This document shows, piece by piece, positions 23,833-32,510 of a stretch of DNA of 64,000 nucleotides. The DNA is from Planctomycetota bacterium (GTDB lineage: Bacteria > Planctomycetota > Phycisphaerae > Phycisphaerales > UBA1924), in the NCBI GenBank assembly GCA_024276195.1, contig JAJRXR010000042.1, positions 124,001 to 188,000 of the forward strand. The letters run 5' to 3'. Positions within the stretch are counted from its first letter, which is position 1, and each line of letters starts with the position of its first letter. The notes under the pieces were generated by a model. It was not told where the DNA came from and did no database searches. It worked only from the letters and a program-made list of their open reading frames with translations. Both the position numbers and the translations under genes were made by a program.

Positions 23833-24924
23833 CTACTTCTTGGAGCCGAGGTACGCCGCGAGCACGTCGCACGCCGCGTTCAGATCGCGCTTGTGAATCA
23901 TCTCTGTCACGGTGTGGATGTACCGCGTCCCGACGGTGATGCCCACGGCCTTGGCGCCCGCCGCCGCCTGCTGCGCCGCCGCCCCGTCCTGCCCGCCCGC
24001 GCCCAGGATCGACCGCTGATACGGGATCCGCTTCTTCTTGGCCAGCGCCTCGACCTCACGCACGAGCGCCGCGTCGGAGATGAACGACCCGTCCTTGATG
24101 TGCAGCGCAAAGCCCTCGCCCTGGGCCGTCACCTTCTCGGCCTCGGGCACGCCCGGCGTGTCGCACGCGAGCGTGACGTCGATGCCGAAGCCGATATCGG
24201 GGCGGACCGCGAACGACGCGGTCTTGGCGCCTCGCAGGCCAACTTCTTCCTGCGTCGTAAACGCGACGATGACCTCGCACGTATTCCCGGTCCCGCTCTT
24301 CTCCAGCTTGCGGACGGCCTCGATCCCGAGCCAGCACGCCACGCGGTTGTCCAGCGCCTTGCTGACGATCTTGTCGCCCATCTCCACCAGCGGCTCGTCC
24401 ATCACGATCGAATCACCGATCTGCACGCGCTTCTTCACGTCCTTCGCGTCGAGCCCGATGTCAACAAAGAACTCCTTGACCTCCGGCACCTTCTTCCGAT
24501 CCTCGGCGCTGGCGATGTGTACCGGGCGCCCGCCCGGGTTCATCACCCCCTTGTAATCACCCGAGTCCGTGCACACCAGCACGCGTCGGCTAAACAGGTT
24601 CCGCGTATCAAACCCGCCCGCAGCGTTCACCCACAAAAAGCCCCGGTCGTCGATCGAGGAAATGTAAAACCCGATCTCGTCCATGTGGCACAGCAGCATG
24701 ACCTTGGTCGCTCCGTCAACGGGTTTCGGCTTCGTCGCCCGCCCGCTCTTCTTCGCGCCCCGCCCCGGGCGCGGGTACCGCCGGCAGATCAGCGAGCCCA
24801 TCGCGTCGGTCTCAACCTTATCAAAGAGCCCCTTCACCTCGGTCTCGATGAGCGCTCGGACGCGCTCTTCGCGTCCGGGCACGCCTGGGGTCTCGCACAA
24901 ACGCCTGAGCAGATCGGTATTCAC
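23833..24924 (-). CDS. M42-family metallo-aminopeptidase
   Basis: 363 residues from GTG 24924, which AAGGAG precedes by 6 bases. M42 peptidases are large cytoplasmic assemblies with a two-metal site, here visible as LLCHMDEIG (His 80), ALDNRV (Asp 192), TQEEVGLRG (Glu 226-227), FGIDVTLACD (Asp 249) and RYIHTVTEM (His 337). They trim short peptides from the N-terminus; specificity is not readable. A Lys/Arg/Pro-rich insert (about 50-72) is not typical of the family. Confidence 0.92.
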   Translation of the reverse strand: MNTDLLRRLCETPGVPGREERVRALIETEVKGLFDKVETDAMGSLICRRYPRPGRGAKKSGRATKPKPVDGATKVMLLCHMDEIGFYISSIDDRGFLWVNAAGGFDTRNLFSRRVLVCTDSGDYKGVMNPGGRPVHIASAEDRKKVPEVKEFFVDIGLDAKDVKKRVQIGDSIVMDEPLVEMGDKIVSKALDNRVACWLGIEAVRKLEKSGTGNTCEVIVAFTTQEEVGLRGAKTASFAVRPDIGFGIDVTLACDTPGVPEAEKVTAQGEGFALHIKDGSFISDAALVREVEALAKKKRIPYQRSILGAGGQDGAAAQQAAAGAKAVGITVGTRYIHTVTEMIHKRDLNAACDVLAAYLGSKK

Positions 24925-25004
24925 GGGCACTCCTTTCGGGTCGGTCCCGAGCATAGGACCACGCTCCGACCAGCACCCGGGCGTACCGTTGCTCGATTGG
25001 AGCC

Positions 25005-26234
25005 ATGATGACCGCAGACCACCCGCTGCTCGCCCAGCACCAGTCCCGCGACGCGCTGCTCAGCGTCTACGGCCCCGACCGCTCGGGCGCCCCCATCGTG
25101 CAGACCTTCGGGCAGCTCGACCTGGAATACGCCGCCCTGCGCACACACTGCGTCCTGTTCGACGCCGCCCACCGGGCGACCCTGGAAATCACCGGCGCCG
25201 ACCGCCTCACGTTCCTCAACGCCATGGTGACCCAGCGCGTCGGCGACATGACCCCCGGGACCGTCCGCGAGACGTTCTGGCTGAATCGCAAGGGGCGGAT
25301 CATCGCCGACCTGCGCCTCATCGAGCTGGGCGACCGGATGCTCGTCGATCTCGACACGCTCGTCGCGGGCGAGACCGCCGCCTCGCTGAGCGAGTTCCTC
25401 TTCAGCGAGGACGCCGCCATCACTGACAAAACGAATGGCCTCCGCCGCCTCTGGCTGATCGGCCCGACCGCGCCAGCGCTCTTGAACGAGGCGACCGGCT
25501 TGCCCAAAGCCGCGTCGATCGAGACGGTTCGCGCCTGCGAGACCACCATCAACGGGGCGCCGATCGTGATCGCGCGATCAACGTTGGGCGACGTCCCCCT
25601 GTTCGAACTGACGGTCGCCAGCGCAAACGTCGAGGAGGTCTACGAGCGCCTCCTGACGCTGGGTCAGAGCGAGACCGAACCGGGCGAACCCGCTGCGGGC
25701 TCTCCCTCGGACTCGATCCGCCTCCGCCCGACCGGCTGGCACGCGATCAACGTCGCCCGGATCGAGTCCGGCGTCCCCATGTTCAACCTCGACTTCGCCT
25801 CGACCAACCTCCCCGCAGAGACCTCCCTGCTCGCCTCGCGCGTTGACTTCAAAAAGGGCTGCTACCTGGGCCAGGAGATCGTCGCGCGGATGGACGCGCT
25901 GGGCAAGCCGACGCGGTCGCTCGTCGCCCTGCGGATCGAGGCCAGCGACGCCCAGGACCAGCCCCCGCAAGCCCAGACCCCCCAAGCCGAGACCGGCGCC
26001 GAGCTGTTCCCGATCGACAACCCAGAAAAATCCGTTGGCGCGGTCACAAGCTCGTGCATCTCCCCGATGCTCTCCGCCGCCTCGATCTGCTTCGCGATGG
26101 TCCGATGGGGTTCCCACGAGCCCGGGACGCGCCTGTCGCTCACCGCCGAGGGGCGCGACGCGATCGCGACGGTTCAGCCCTCGCTGACGTTCTGGCCGCG
26201 CGCCGAGCAGGACGGATCCGCCGAGCGCCGGTAG
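25005..26234 (+). CDS. ygfZ: YgfZ/GcvT-like folate-binding protein (Fe-S repair factor)
   Basis: 409 residues. The signature K-G-C-Y-x-G-Q-E appears as KKGCYLGQEIVARM near residue 285, with its conserved Cys. YgfZ binds tetrahydrofolate and helps maintain or assemble certain [4Fe-4S] proteins. N-terminal GcvT-like parts include RATLEITGADRLTFLNAMVT and RETFWLNRKGRIIADLRL. A Gln/Pro-rich stretch (about 315-330) interrupts the C-terminal barrel. Its 3' end overlaps the ribD coding end by 61 bp in convergent orientation. Confidence 0.9.
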   Translation: MMTADHPLLAQHQSRDALLSVYGPDRSGAPIVQTFGQLDLEYAALRTHCVLFDAAHRATLEITGADRLTFLNAMVTQRVGDMTPGTVRETFWLNRKGRIIADLRLIELGDRMLVDLDTLVAGETAASLSEFLFSEDAAITDKTNGLRRLWLIGPTAPALLNEATGLPKAASIETVRACETTINGAPIVIARSTLGDVPLFELTVASANVEEVYERLLTLGQSETEPGEPAAGSPSDSIRLRPTGWHAINVARIESGVPMFNLDFASTNLPAETSLLASRVDFKKGCYLGQEIVARMDALGKPTRSLVALRIEASDAQDQPPQAQTPQAETGAELFPIDNPEKSVGAVTSSCISPMLSAASICFAMVRWGSHEPGTRLSLTAEGRDAIATVQPSLTFWPRAEQDGSAERR

Positions 26235-27337
26235 GTCAGCTCGACATCATCCCCGATCGGCTTGACCCGCCAGAGCCCCATGCGTTTGCCCATGCTCAGC
26301 GTCGGAGCCGATCGCCCGCGGACCGACGCCAGCGCCTCGTCATCGCCCAGGACCATCGGCGCCACATACACGACCGCCTCGTCCACGAGATCGTCCTCGA
26401 ACAGCGACCCGATCAGCGCCGGCCCCGCCTCGACGAGCACATTCGTCACATCATGCCGCTGCGCGAGCGCCTCAAACACCGGCAAAAGCCGCAAACGCCC
26501 ACCCTCCGCCGGCGCCCCCAAAATCTCGACCCCCGCGCCCTCAAGCGCGGCGCGCCGTTCATTCTCGCCGCTTGGCGCTGCCAGGTCCGCAGCGCACACG
26601 ATCAGCGTTGGAAACTCACGCGCCGTCCGCACCAGCTTTGAATCAAGCGGCGTTTTCAGGCTCGAATCAACCACGACCCGCTTGGCGATCCGCCGGACCC
26701 GAACCCCCCGCGCCGTCAGCATCGGATCATCGGCAAGCACCGTGCCCGAGCCCGTCAGCACCGCGTCCACCCGCCCGCGCAGGCGATGCACCCGCGCCCG
26801 CGAGCGTGCCGAGCTGATCCACTGGCTCTCGCCCGTCCGCGTCGCGATGCGCCCGTCGATCGTCTGAGCCCACTTGACGATGATCCAAGGGCGCCCGCGC
26901 TGCACGCGCATCACAAACGGATCGCTCAATCGCGCCGCGCTCTCACTCGCCCCGCTCAGCTCGGCCTCGATCCCTGCGGCGCGCAGCACCGCACGCCCCC
27001 CGCCCGAAACCTCGTGCGGATCCGGGCGCGCGTAGACCACCCGCGCAATCCCGCGCTCGATCAACGCCTCGGTGCACGGCGGCTGCTTGCCCGTATGGCA
27101 GCACGGCTCGAGCGTGCAGTACACCGTCGCCCCGCGCGGGTCGTTCCCCTGCGCCAAGCAGCTTGCGATCGCCTCGCGCTCGGCGTGCAACGCCCCATAC
27201 ACACGATGATGCCCCAGCCCGATGACCCGCCCATCGCGCACCACCACCGCCCCCACCATCGGGTTCGGCTCGACGCGCCCCGCGCCCCGGAGCGCCACCC
27301 GCGCCGCCAGGTCCAGCATCTTCTTCGCCTCGTCCAC
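26174..27337 (-). CDS. ribD: Bifunctional riboflavin deaminase/reductase RibD
   Basis: 387 residues, two riboflavin-pathway steps in one chain. The N-terminal deaminase has the zinc site HAE (51-53) and EPCCHTGKQPPC (Cys 79 and 88). The C-terminal reductase begins near GRPWIIVKWAQTIDGRIAT and carries VLTGSGTVLADDPMLTAR and VLVEAGPALIGSLFEDDLVD. Both domains look complete. Its coding end overlaps that of ygfZ by 61 bp. It starts 8 bp after the stop of the RNase HII-like gene and may be translated from the same message. Confidence 0.96.
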   Translation of the reverse strand: MDEAKKMLDLAARVALRGAGRVEPNPMVGAVVVRDGRVIGLGHHRVYGALHAEREAIASCLAQGNDPRGATVYCTLEPCCHTGKQPPCTEALIERGIARVVYARPDPHEVSGGGRAVLRAAGIEAELSGASESAARLSDPFVMRVQRGRPWIIVKWAQTIDGRIATRTGESQWISSARSRARVHRLRGRVDAVLTGSGTVLADDPMLTARGVRVRRIAKRVVVDSSLKTPLDSKLVRTAREFPTLIVCAADLAAPSGENERRAALEGAGVEILGAPAEGGRLRLLPVFEALAQRHDVTNVLVEAGPALIGSLFEDDLVDEAVVYVAPMVLGDDEALASVRGRSAPTLSMGKRMGLWRVKPIGDDVELTYRRSADPSCSARGQNVSEG

Positions 27338-27345
27338 GCCCGAGC

Positions 27346-28314
27346 CTACGCCTTGCGAACCATCATCGCCCGCTCGTCGCCCGAGACCACACCCTCGCTG
27401 TCACGCAGCCACCGGCGCGCGTCCGTCACATACCCCGCCGTCGGCTTCAGCTCCGGCGCCCGCGCCGACCAGTACCGATTGAACCGCGCCATCGCCAGCT
27501 CGCGGATGTACTTGGCCGTCATCGAGGCCAACGCCACCGGCAAATGCCCGTCCTCCGCCTCGGGCAAAAACAACACCCCGACATCCCGGTCGCCCGCCAC
27601 ATACCGGCTCGCGCGCGAAGACTGCTCGAGCGTCTCGAAGCCGTCCCCAAGAACCGCTCTCACCATGTTCGAATAATCCGTCCGCCCGCTCTGCCGATCG
27701 CAGACCAGGCGCACGCCCGCGCCCTCGCCCCCGAACTTCTCGAGAGCGCTGCGCATCAACGCCACCACCGCGTCGCCAACCACCGCCGCCTTCGACCCCC
27801 GCGCCCGCAGCACCTCGTTGAACCGCCCCTCGCAGATGGTCAGGCACCGGATCCCGAGCAGCTCGACGCCGCTCTCAACCATCGCGCTGCGCACCACGTT
27901 GCTCGCGATCCGAATCTGGTCGGCGCTGGTGCTCACGGGCAGCTCCGGCGCCCCGCCAACGTACCACGCCGCCCCCTCGAGCCTCGCCCCGACGCGCTCA
28001 CACAGCCCCGCCTCGTCCCACGCCTCCTGCCCCGCCGCGCCCAGAAACGAGAGCACACCCCGCTCAAGATGCGTCAGCGGGTGCTTGGTCTTGAGCTGGT
28101 TCGAGAGCTTGAGTTTCTTCGAATCCGCAACCGGAACGCGCCCGCGCGCGCCGCGCACCGCCCGGCACACGCCCTTGTCCAGCACCGCCCACAGGTCCGG
28201 CGCCCCATCCCCCGCCGCCCAACCCTCCACCCGGAACACCGACGCGCTCACGCACAGCGGCCCGAGCATCGGCCCGTACCCCGCCTCATCAATCCCCCAG
28301 TAGATCAGCGCCAC
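27346..28314 (-). CDS. RNase HII-like protein
   Basis: 322 residues from GTG 28314, giving WGIDEAGYGPMLGPLCVSAS at the start. This matches the G-x-D-E-x-G-x-G-P opening of RNase HII with the first two acidic active-site residues. ADSKKLKLSN corresponds to the family DSKKL block. LVCDRQSG supplies a third acidic residue, and ASMTAKYIRE matches the S-x-x-A-K-x-x-R-D/E helix. It is about 100 residues longer than common RNase HII proteins and has Tyr in place of the usual Arg after EAG (DEAGYG versus DEAGRG), so substrate choice may differ. Confidence 0.75.
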   Translation of the reverse strand: MALIYWGIDEAGYGPMLGPLCVSASVFRVEGWAAGDGAPDLWAVLDKGVCRAVRGARGRVPVADSKKLKLSNQLKTKHPLTHLERGVLSFLGAAGQEAWDEAGLCERVGARLEGAAWYVGGAPELPVSTSADQIRIASNVVRSAMVESGVELLGIRCLTICEGRFNEVLRARGSKAAVVGDAVVALMRSALEKFGGEGAGVRLVCDRQSGRTDYSNMVRAVLGDGFETLEQSSRASRYVAGDRDVGVLFLPEAEDGHLPVALASMTAKYIRELAMARFNRYWSARAPELKPTAGYVTDARRWLRDSEGVVSGDERAMMVRKA

Positions 28315-28361
28315 GCCGACACAATACACGGAGCGGGCGCTGCGCGCCCGCCCCGCATTCT

Positions 28362-29369
28362 CTACGGGCACCCGGCCCCAAACGCCGCCAGGAACGCGAC
28401 CACATCGCTGAAATCGAACACGCCGAACGGCGGAGCCAGATCCGCCTGCGCCTCCTCCATCTCAAACGCCACGAGGAACGCGATCACGTCGGAGAAATCC
28501 AGCACGCCGAACGGCTCGCGCAGATCCGCCTCGTTGCACCCCTGGCTCTGACCCAGATCGCTCAGCGAGATCGAGATCTGCAGGAACGGGTCCGAGTCGG
28601 GCGTCTCACACGTCCCGCCCTGCACGAGGTTCCCCGCAGGCCCGATCAGGTCAGGCCCGACCCCCTGCGCCGCCGGCGCCGGCGCAAACTCAGGACCCGA
28701 AAGCGAGATCGAGGTCGCGCCAGTCAAACCGTCCGGCACATCAAACCGCACCGCGTACCCGAAGTCGTGCAGCCCATCAGCGTCCAGATCAACCCCGCCG
28801 AACGGAACGAAGTTCCCCGTGTTCGTGACCCCGTCGGTATCGCCAAGCTCGAACGATTCGCCCGCAAAGTCGCCCGTGAGCTCGATCGTCAGCGTGTAGA
28901 CCGCGAACGACGGCAACTGCGGGCTCGCCCCGGGCAGCCCCGTGATCTCGATCGAGTTGACCAGCTGCGCCCCCCCCGCGCCGTTGAACGAGTCAAAGAA
29001 GAACAGCGTCAGCCCATAGCCCGGAACCCCGGGCTCCCCCACATCCACGACCGACGTCCCGTACGTCAGCGTGATCCGCCGGACGCTCGTGTCGAACGCG
29101 ATATCGCCCCAGTCCGTGTACGGGGCGCCAGAGAGCACATCCAGCGTCGCCCCCACGCCCCCACAGTTCGGGGCCTCGGCGACCCACACCGGCTCGAACA
29201 CATGCGCCCCGCGCTGCCCCGACTCGCTCGCGGGCGCCCGCGCCCCCGCAACCGCATCAACCCGGTGCGCGGTCCACCCGTTCCCCGTCACCTCACCACC
29301 GACACTCCCCGCGCAGACCCCTCCGAGAACCGCACAAACCGTTACAACGCGTGATCCGATCATTCGCAT
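28362..29369 (-). CDS. Secreted protein with tandem C-terminal dockerin-like motifs
   Basis: 335 residues. An N-terminal signal peptide (hydrophobic 8-24) is followed by a beta-rich body with Asp-rich turns (GGVDLDADGLHDFGYAVRF). The C-terminus holds two copies of one motif: ADLREPFGVLDFSDVIAFL and ADLAPPFGVFDFSDVVAFL, ending AAFGAGCP. The spacing of Asp residues resembles an EF-hand or dockerin loop, and duplicated copies are how dockerins occur. This kind of tail is what I know from secreted proteins of Phycisphaerae; its partner is unknown to me. Function of the body is unknown. Confidence 0.75.
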   Translation of the reverse strand: MRMIGSRVVTVCAVLGGVCAGSVGGEVTGNGWTAHRVDAVAGARAPASESGQRGAHVFEPVWVAEAPNCGGVGATLDVLSGAPYTDWGDIAFDTSVRRITLTYGTSVVDVGEPGVPGYGLTLFFFDSFNGAGGAQLVNSIEITGLPGASPQLPSFAVYTLTIELTGDFAGESFELGDTDGVTNTGNFVPFGGVDLDADGLHDFGYAVRFDVPDGLTGATSISLSGPEFAPAPAAQGVGPDLIGPAGNLVQGGTCETPDSDPFLQISISLSDLGQSQGCNEADLREPFGVLDFSDVIAFLVAFEMEEAQADLAPPFGVFDFSDVVAFLAAFGAGCP

Positions 29370-29614
29370 TTCTAGACCCTTTCACTGCTGCCCCACGAGC
29401 GCATGGAGAACAACGCGCACCCAAACCCGGGTGTGCAAAACGGAATCAGATTTGACGTATCCAAAGCGAACACAGAACCGGCCCGCTTGTGTCAGACCCC
29501 ATCTTTTCGCCGGAACAACTCGGGTGGTTCCACTGGTCTCCCGATTTTATAAGACCCCGCCCGCCGCTGGGTCATCGCGCCAAAAAAACACCGCCCCCAG
29601 CCCGCAAAAACACA

Positions 29615-29638
29615 GCCGGGCCTCCGAAGAGGCCCGGC
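29615..29638 (-). terminator. Terminator after tRNA-Leu
   Basis: A perfect 10-bp stem GCCGGGCCTC / GAGGCCCGGC with a CGAA loop. On the minus strand TGTGTTTTTG follows. It lies 10 bases after the tRNA 3' end. Confidence 0.85.
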
Positions 29639-29647
29639 GATCTTCAG

Positions 29648-29733
29648 TGCGGGCGAGAGGGCTCGAACCTCCACGGGGTTTTACCCCCACTAGGACCTGA
29701 ACCTAGCGCGTCTGCCAATTCCGCCACGCCCGC
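29648..29733 (-). tRNA. tRNA-Leu(CAG)
   Basis: On the minus strand the acceptor 5' arm GCGGGCG (29733-29727) pairs with CGCCCGC at the 3' end, with A as discriminator base, typical of tRNA-Leu. The D-arm is GCGGAATTGGCAGACGC. The anticodon arm is CTAGG-TTCAGGT-CCTAG with anticodon CAG. A long variable arm (GGGG-TAAA-CCCC type) and the T-arm GGAGGTTCGAGCCCTC follow. The CCA end is not encoded (CTG follows). It decodes CUG. Confidence 0.97.
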
Positions 29734-29750
29734 TCGCGTACCGAATGCCA

Positions 29751-29779
29751 AGCGTAGACCCCCCCCCCGCAAGCGGCAA
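29751..29779 (-). promoter_or_regulatory. Candidate promoter of tRNA-Leu
   Basis: TTGCCG (29774-29779) and TACGCT (29751-29756) on the minus strand are 17 bases apart, ending 17 bases before the tRNA. The spacer contains ten G in a row. Confidence 0.5.
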
Positions 29780-29829
29780 CACGCCCGCCGCCCATCCCCC
29801 GCGCCCTCCCATCATCGCGAACAAAAAGA

Positions 29830-29858
29830 TGGCCCCGGGATCTGAATCTCCGGGGCCA
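29830..29858 (-). terminator. Intrinsic terminator of recA
   Basis: TGGCCCCGG (29830-29838) pairs with CCGGGGCCA (29850-29858) across an 11-base loop. On the minus strand ATCTTTTTGTT follows. It starts 30 bases after the recA stop. Confidence 0.85.
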
Positions 29859-29887
29859 CCCTCTGGTGTCAACGTGTTGATACGCGA

Positions 29888-31066
29888 TCAGTCCTGATCG
29901 CTGGGCGCAGTCTCCGCCTTCTTCGCGGGCAGACGCTTGGCCAGGATCTTCGCCCGGATCTCCTCGAAAAGCTCCGGGTTCTCGCGCAGGAAGTCCTTGG
30001 CCCGCTCGCGCCCCTGCCCGAGGCGCAGCTCACCATACGAATACCACGCGCCGGCCTTCTCAATGACATCGTCCACGACGGCCATATCCACCAAGTCGCC
30101 CGAGGTGCTGATGCCCTCGTTGAACATGATGTCGAACTCCGCCATCCGGAACGGCGGCGCCACCTTGTTCTTCACGACCTTCACCCGCACGTGGTTGCCC
30201 ACGGGCACGTCCCCGTCCTTGAGCGTGCCGGTCCGCCGAATATCCAGGCGGACCGACGCGTAGAACTTGAGCGCCCGCCCGCCCGGCGTCGTCTCGGGCG
30301 AGCCGAACATCACGCCGATTTTCTCGCGGATCTGGTTGATAAAGACCACCGTGCAACTGCTCCGAGCGATCACGCCCGTGAGCTTGCGCATCGCCTGCGA
30401 CATCAGACGCGCCTGGAGCCCGACGTGCGTGTCGCCCATGTCCCCGTCGATCTCGGCACGCGGGATCAACGCCGCCACCGAGTCCACCACGATCACGTCC
30501 ACCGCGTTCGAGCGCACCAGCAGCTCGCAGATCTCGAGGGCCTGCTCGCCGTTGTCCGGCTGGCTCACGAGCAGATCGTCAATGTTGACGCCGATCTTTC
30601 TCGCCCACGTCGGGTCGAGCGCGTGCTCGGCGTCGATGAACGCCGCCACCCCCCCGCCCTTCTGCGCCTGCGCGATCACCGTCAACGCCAGCGTGGTCTT
30701 GCCCGATGATTCCGGCCCAAAGATCTCGACGATGCGCCCGCGCGGGATGCCCTTGCCGCCGAGGGCGAGATCCAGGCTCAGCGCCCCGGTGGAGATGCCC
30801 GGGATACTCAGGTACGCGTCCTCGTCGAGGCGCATGATCGAGCCCTTGCCGAACGCCTTGTCGATCTGGGACAAGGCCCGGTCGAGGGCCTGGGCTTTCT
30901 GCGGGTTGGGCTTGGGCGCCTCGGGGGCCTTACTCGGAGCCTTCACCTCAACGGGCGCCGTCGGCTTCGGCCCCGTCTTCCCGCCCGCCTTCGGGGCCAG
31001 CTTCGGGGCCTTGCCACTCGTGGGAGCCTCGGTCGCCGTCGCTCCGTTGGAATCTGCGCGTGCCAT
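29888..31066 (-). CDS. recA: Recombinase RecA
   Basis: 392 residues. The ATPase core has Walker [10 protein letters not shown] (117-125), the LPDNGEQ-type block as [12 protein letters not shown], Walker [11 protein letters not shown], and [14 protein letters not shown] of loop L2. It forms the filament for homologous recombination and for induction of LexA self-cleavage. About the first 55 residues are an added Lys/Pro/Ala-rich disordered stretch not found in standard RecA. The C-terminal acidic end is short. A promoter (31242-31270) and terminator (29830-29858) suggest a single-gene unit. Confidence 0.98.
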   Translation of the reverse strand: MARADSNGATATEAPTSGKAPKLAPKAGGKTGPKPTAPVEVKAPSKAPEAPKPNPQKAQALDRALSQIDKAFGKGSIMRLDEDAYLSIPGISTGALSLDLALGGKGIPRGRIVEIFGPESSGKTTLALTVIAQAQKGGGVAAFIDAEHALDPTWARKIGVNIDDLLVSQPDNGEQALEICELLVRSNAVDVIVVDSVAALIPRAEIDGDMGDTHVGLQARLMSQAMRKLTGVIARSSCTVVFINQIREKIGVMFGSPETTPGGRALKFYASVRLDIRRTGTLKDGDVPVGNHVRVKVVKNKVAPPFRMAEFDIMFNEGISTSGDLVDMAVVDDVIEKAGAWYSYGELRLGQGRERAKDFLRENPELFEEIRAKILAKRLPAKKAETAPSDQD

Positions 31067-31241
31067 ATCTGAACCGTCCTTTCGCGACCGTGCGGGCCTC
31101 AGGCGCTGTTGGGGCGGCGGGCCAAAGCCCGGATCCCCTCAGCCGTGCGGGCGCACGGGGCTCGGCGCGAGTTCGTCCGATGGTGCTCATTGCCCACCGA
31201 TCCGACCCGGGGGCGCCGCCGCTCGCGAGCCCGGTTCTAGG

Positions 31242-31270
31242 ACGGTACCAGACCCCAAACGCCCTGTCAA
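31242..31270 (-). promoter_or_regulatory. Sigma70-type promoter of recA
   Basis: A perfect TTGACA (-35, 31265-31270) and TACCGT (-10, 31242-31247) with a 17-base spacer on the minus strand. It would give a leader of about 170 bases before the recA ATG. I see no certain LexA box of the known types overlapping it. The 343-bp gap 31067-31409 holds nothing else recognisable. Confidence 0.65.
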
Positions 31271-31409
31271 CCTGTACGGGTCCCGCTCGCCTCACGGGCA
31301 CCAACCCGCCCCCCGCCCACCCTCGCTCCACCCCTCACCCACCCCGCCTCACGCGGCCCCCTGCACAGGCCGATACACGACACAATCGCCGCCTGCCAGG
31401 AGAGATCCC

Positions 31410-32297
31410 ATGCCAGATTCAGGCCCCTACGCCCTCGACACATGGATCGCGATCGATGTCGGCGGCGTGCAGTACCTGATCAACGCCGGGCACATCTCCG
31501 AGATGCTCCAGCTCTCGAGCATCGAGGTCACGCCGCTGCCAACCCTCCCCGACGAATACGCGGGCGTCATGCAGCTCCGCCACGGCGCCGTCACCCTGCT
31601 CGACCTACGCCGGGCGTTCTTGCTCCCGCCCTTGAGCGATGAGACCAGCACGCTCCTGCAGATGTTCACCGACCGCGAGCAGGACCACGTCAACTGGCTC
31701 AAGGAACTCGAACTCTCCGTCAACGAGAACCGCCCGTTCCAGCTCGCCACCGACCCGCACAAGTGCAAGTTCGGTCGCTGGTACGACGAGATCATGAGCG
31801 ACGACACCAAACGCCTCAAGATCACACGCGACAACAGCTCGTTCAACCGCCTGCTGATCGACTTCGACAAGCCGCACCAGAGCATCCACGCCATCGCGCA
31901 CGATGTCATCGAACTCGTCGCCCACGAAAAACAGTCCGAAGCCCTCGCGCTCATCCACGCGACACGCGACTCCACCCTGCACCGCATGATCGACATGTTC
32001 GACCGCGTCCGCCGCCTCGTCACCGAGCTGCACGTCTCCATGGTCGTCCTGCTCGAAACCGAGCACGCCACCCTCGGCATCCAGGTCGATCAGATCAACT
32101 CCATCGTTCGCATGACGCCCGACGAGATCGCCCCACTCCCCGCGGGCGTGCCCAAGACGGCGCTCATCCGCGGCCTCCACAAGAACCAGACCTCCGACTC
32201 GCACCGAATCTCGTACATCCTTGATATCGACGCCCTCGCCCTGCACATCCGGACCGCCGCCGAGCCCAGCGCCCCGGTGCTCGGGCAGGCCGTGTAA
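31410..32297 (+). CDS. CheW-domain protein with a nested CZB zinc-binding domain
   Basis: 295 residues from ATG 31410, with CAGGAGAG 5-12 bases before it. Residues about 10-75 are the first half of a CheW fold (IDVGGVQYLINAGHISEML, then VMQLRHGAVTLLDLRRAF). Residues about 85-200 are a chemoreceptor zinc-binding domain with likely ligands His 93, Cys 119 (HKCKFGRWYDE), His 156 and His 160. Residues about 210-275 return to CheW (LGIQVDQINSIVRM, RISYILDIDAL). CheW couples receptors to CheA; CZB domains sense zinc or hypochlorite. No che genes are nearby, so its partner kinase is encoded elsewhere. Confidence 0.85.
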   Translation: MPDSGPYALDTWIAIDVGGVQYLINAGHISEMLQLSSIEVTPLPTLPDEYAGVMQLRHGAVTLLDLRRAFLLPPLSDETSTLLQMFTDREQDHVNWLKELELSVNENRPFQLATDPHKCKFGRWYDEIMSDDTKRLKITRDNSSFNRLLIDFDKPHQSIHAIAHDVIELVAHEKQSEALALIHATRDSTLHRMIDMFDRVRRLVTELHVSMVVLLETEHATLGIQVDQINSIVRMTPDEIAPLPAGVPKTALIRGLHKNQTSDSHRISYILDIDALALHIRTAAEPSAPVLGQAV

Positions 32298-32340
32298 ACG
32301 AATCCTGGCGCCCGCTTCCCAGCCGCGCATCCCACCCTCA

Positions 32341-32364
32341 GTGGTACGGGCTTCCATCCCGTAC
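32341..32364. repeat. Palindromic repeat family C, variant copy (GTACGGG hairpin)
   Basis: GTACGGG (32344-32350) pairs with CCCGTAC (32358-32364) across CTTCCAT. It resembles the GTGGCACGGGCG hairpin at 37271. It lies directly before the family A copy at 32380. Confidence 0.6.
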
Positions 32365-32379
32365 AACATCCCTTTCTGC

Positions 32380-32461
32380 GGGTGCCGTGGAGACGCCGCT
32401 TCGGCTTCTCCACGATCAGGCGCCTCGCGTGCAGAAGGCTGTCGCCGCCTGCACGCCACCC
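32380..32461. repeat. Palindromic repeat family A, copy 2 (full 82 bp)
   Basis: It starts with GGGTG and ends with CACCC. Inside are two hairpins: CGTGGAGA / TCTCCACG around GCCG-CTT-CGGC, and GCGTGCAG / CTGCACGC. The ends pair as well, so the unit could fold as a three-way junction or cruciform. It is about 90% identical to the copy at 37666-37747. Confidence 0.9.
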
Positions 32462-32470
32462 ATTCTTCGA

Positions 32471-32492
32471 CACTGACCAGAAGACGGGTCAG
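32471..32492. repeat. Palindromic repeat family B, copy 1
   Basis: CACTGACCAG-AAGA-CGGGTCAG, an imperfect version of the CACTGACCCG / CGGGTCAGTG hairpin seen at 42140. It lies 19 bases from the stop of the DUF2231 gene. Confidence 0.65.
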
Positions 32493-32510
32493 CAGCAAGC
32501 CAAGGCCAAC

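Noticed and set aside
31067-31409. LexA box at recA
   Set aside because: CTGT/ACAG-like words occur near the promoter but not with the spacing of any SOS box I know; it is left unassigned.
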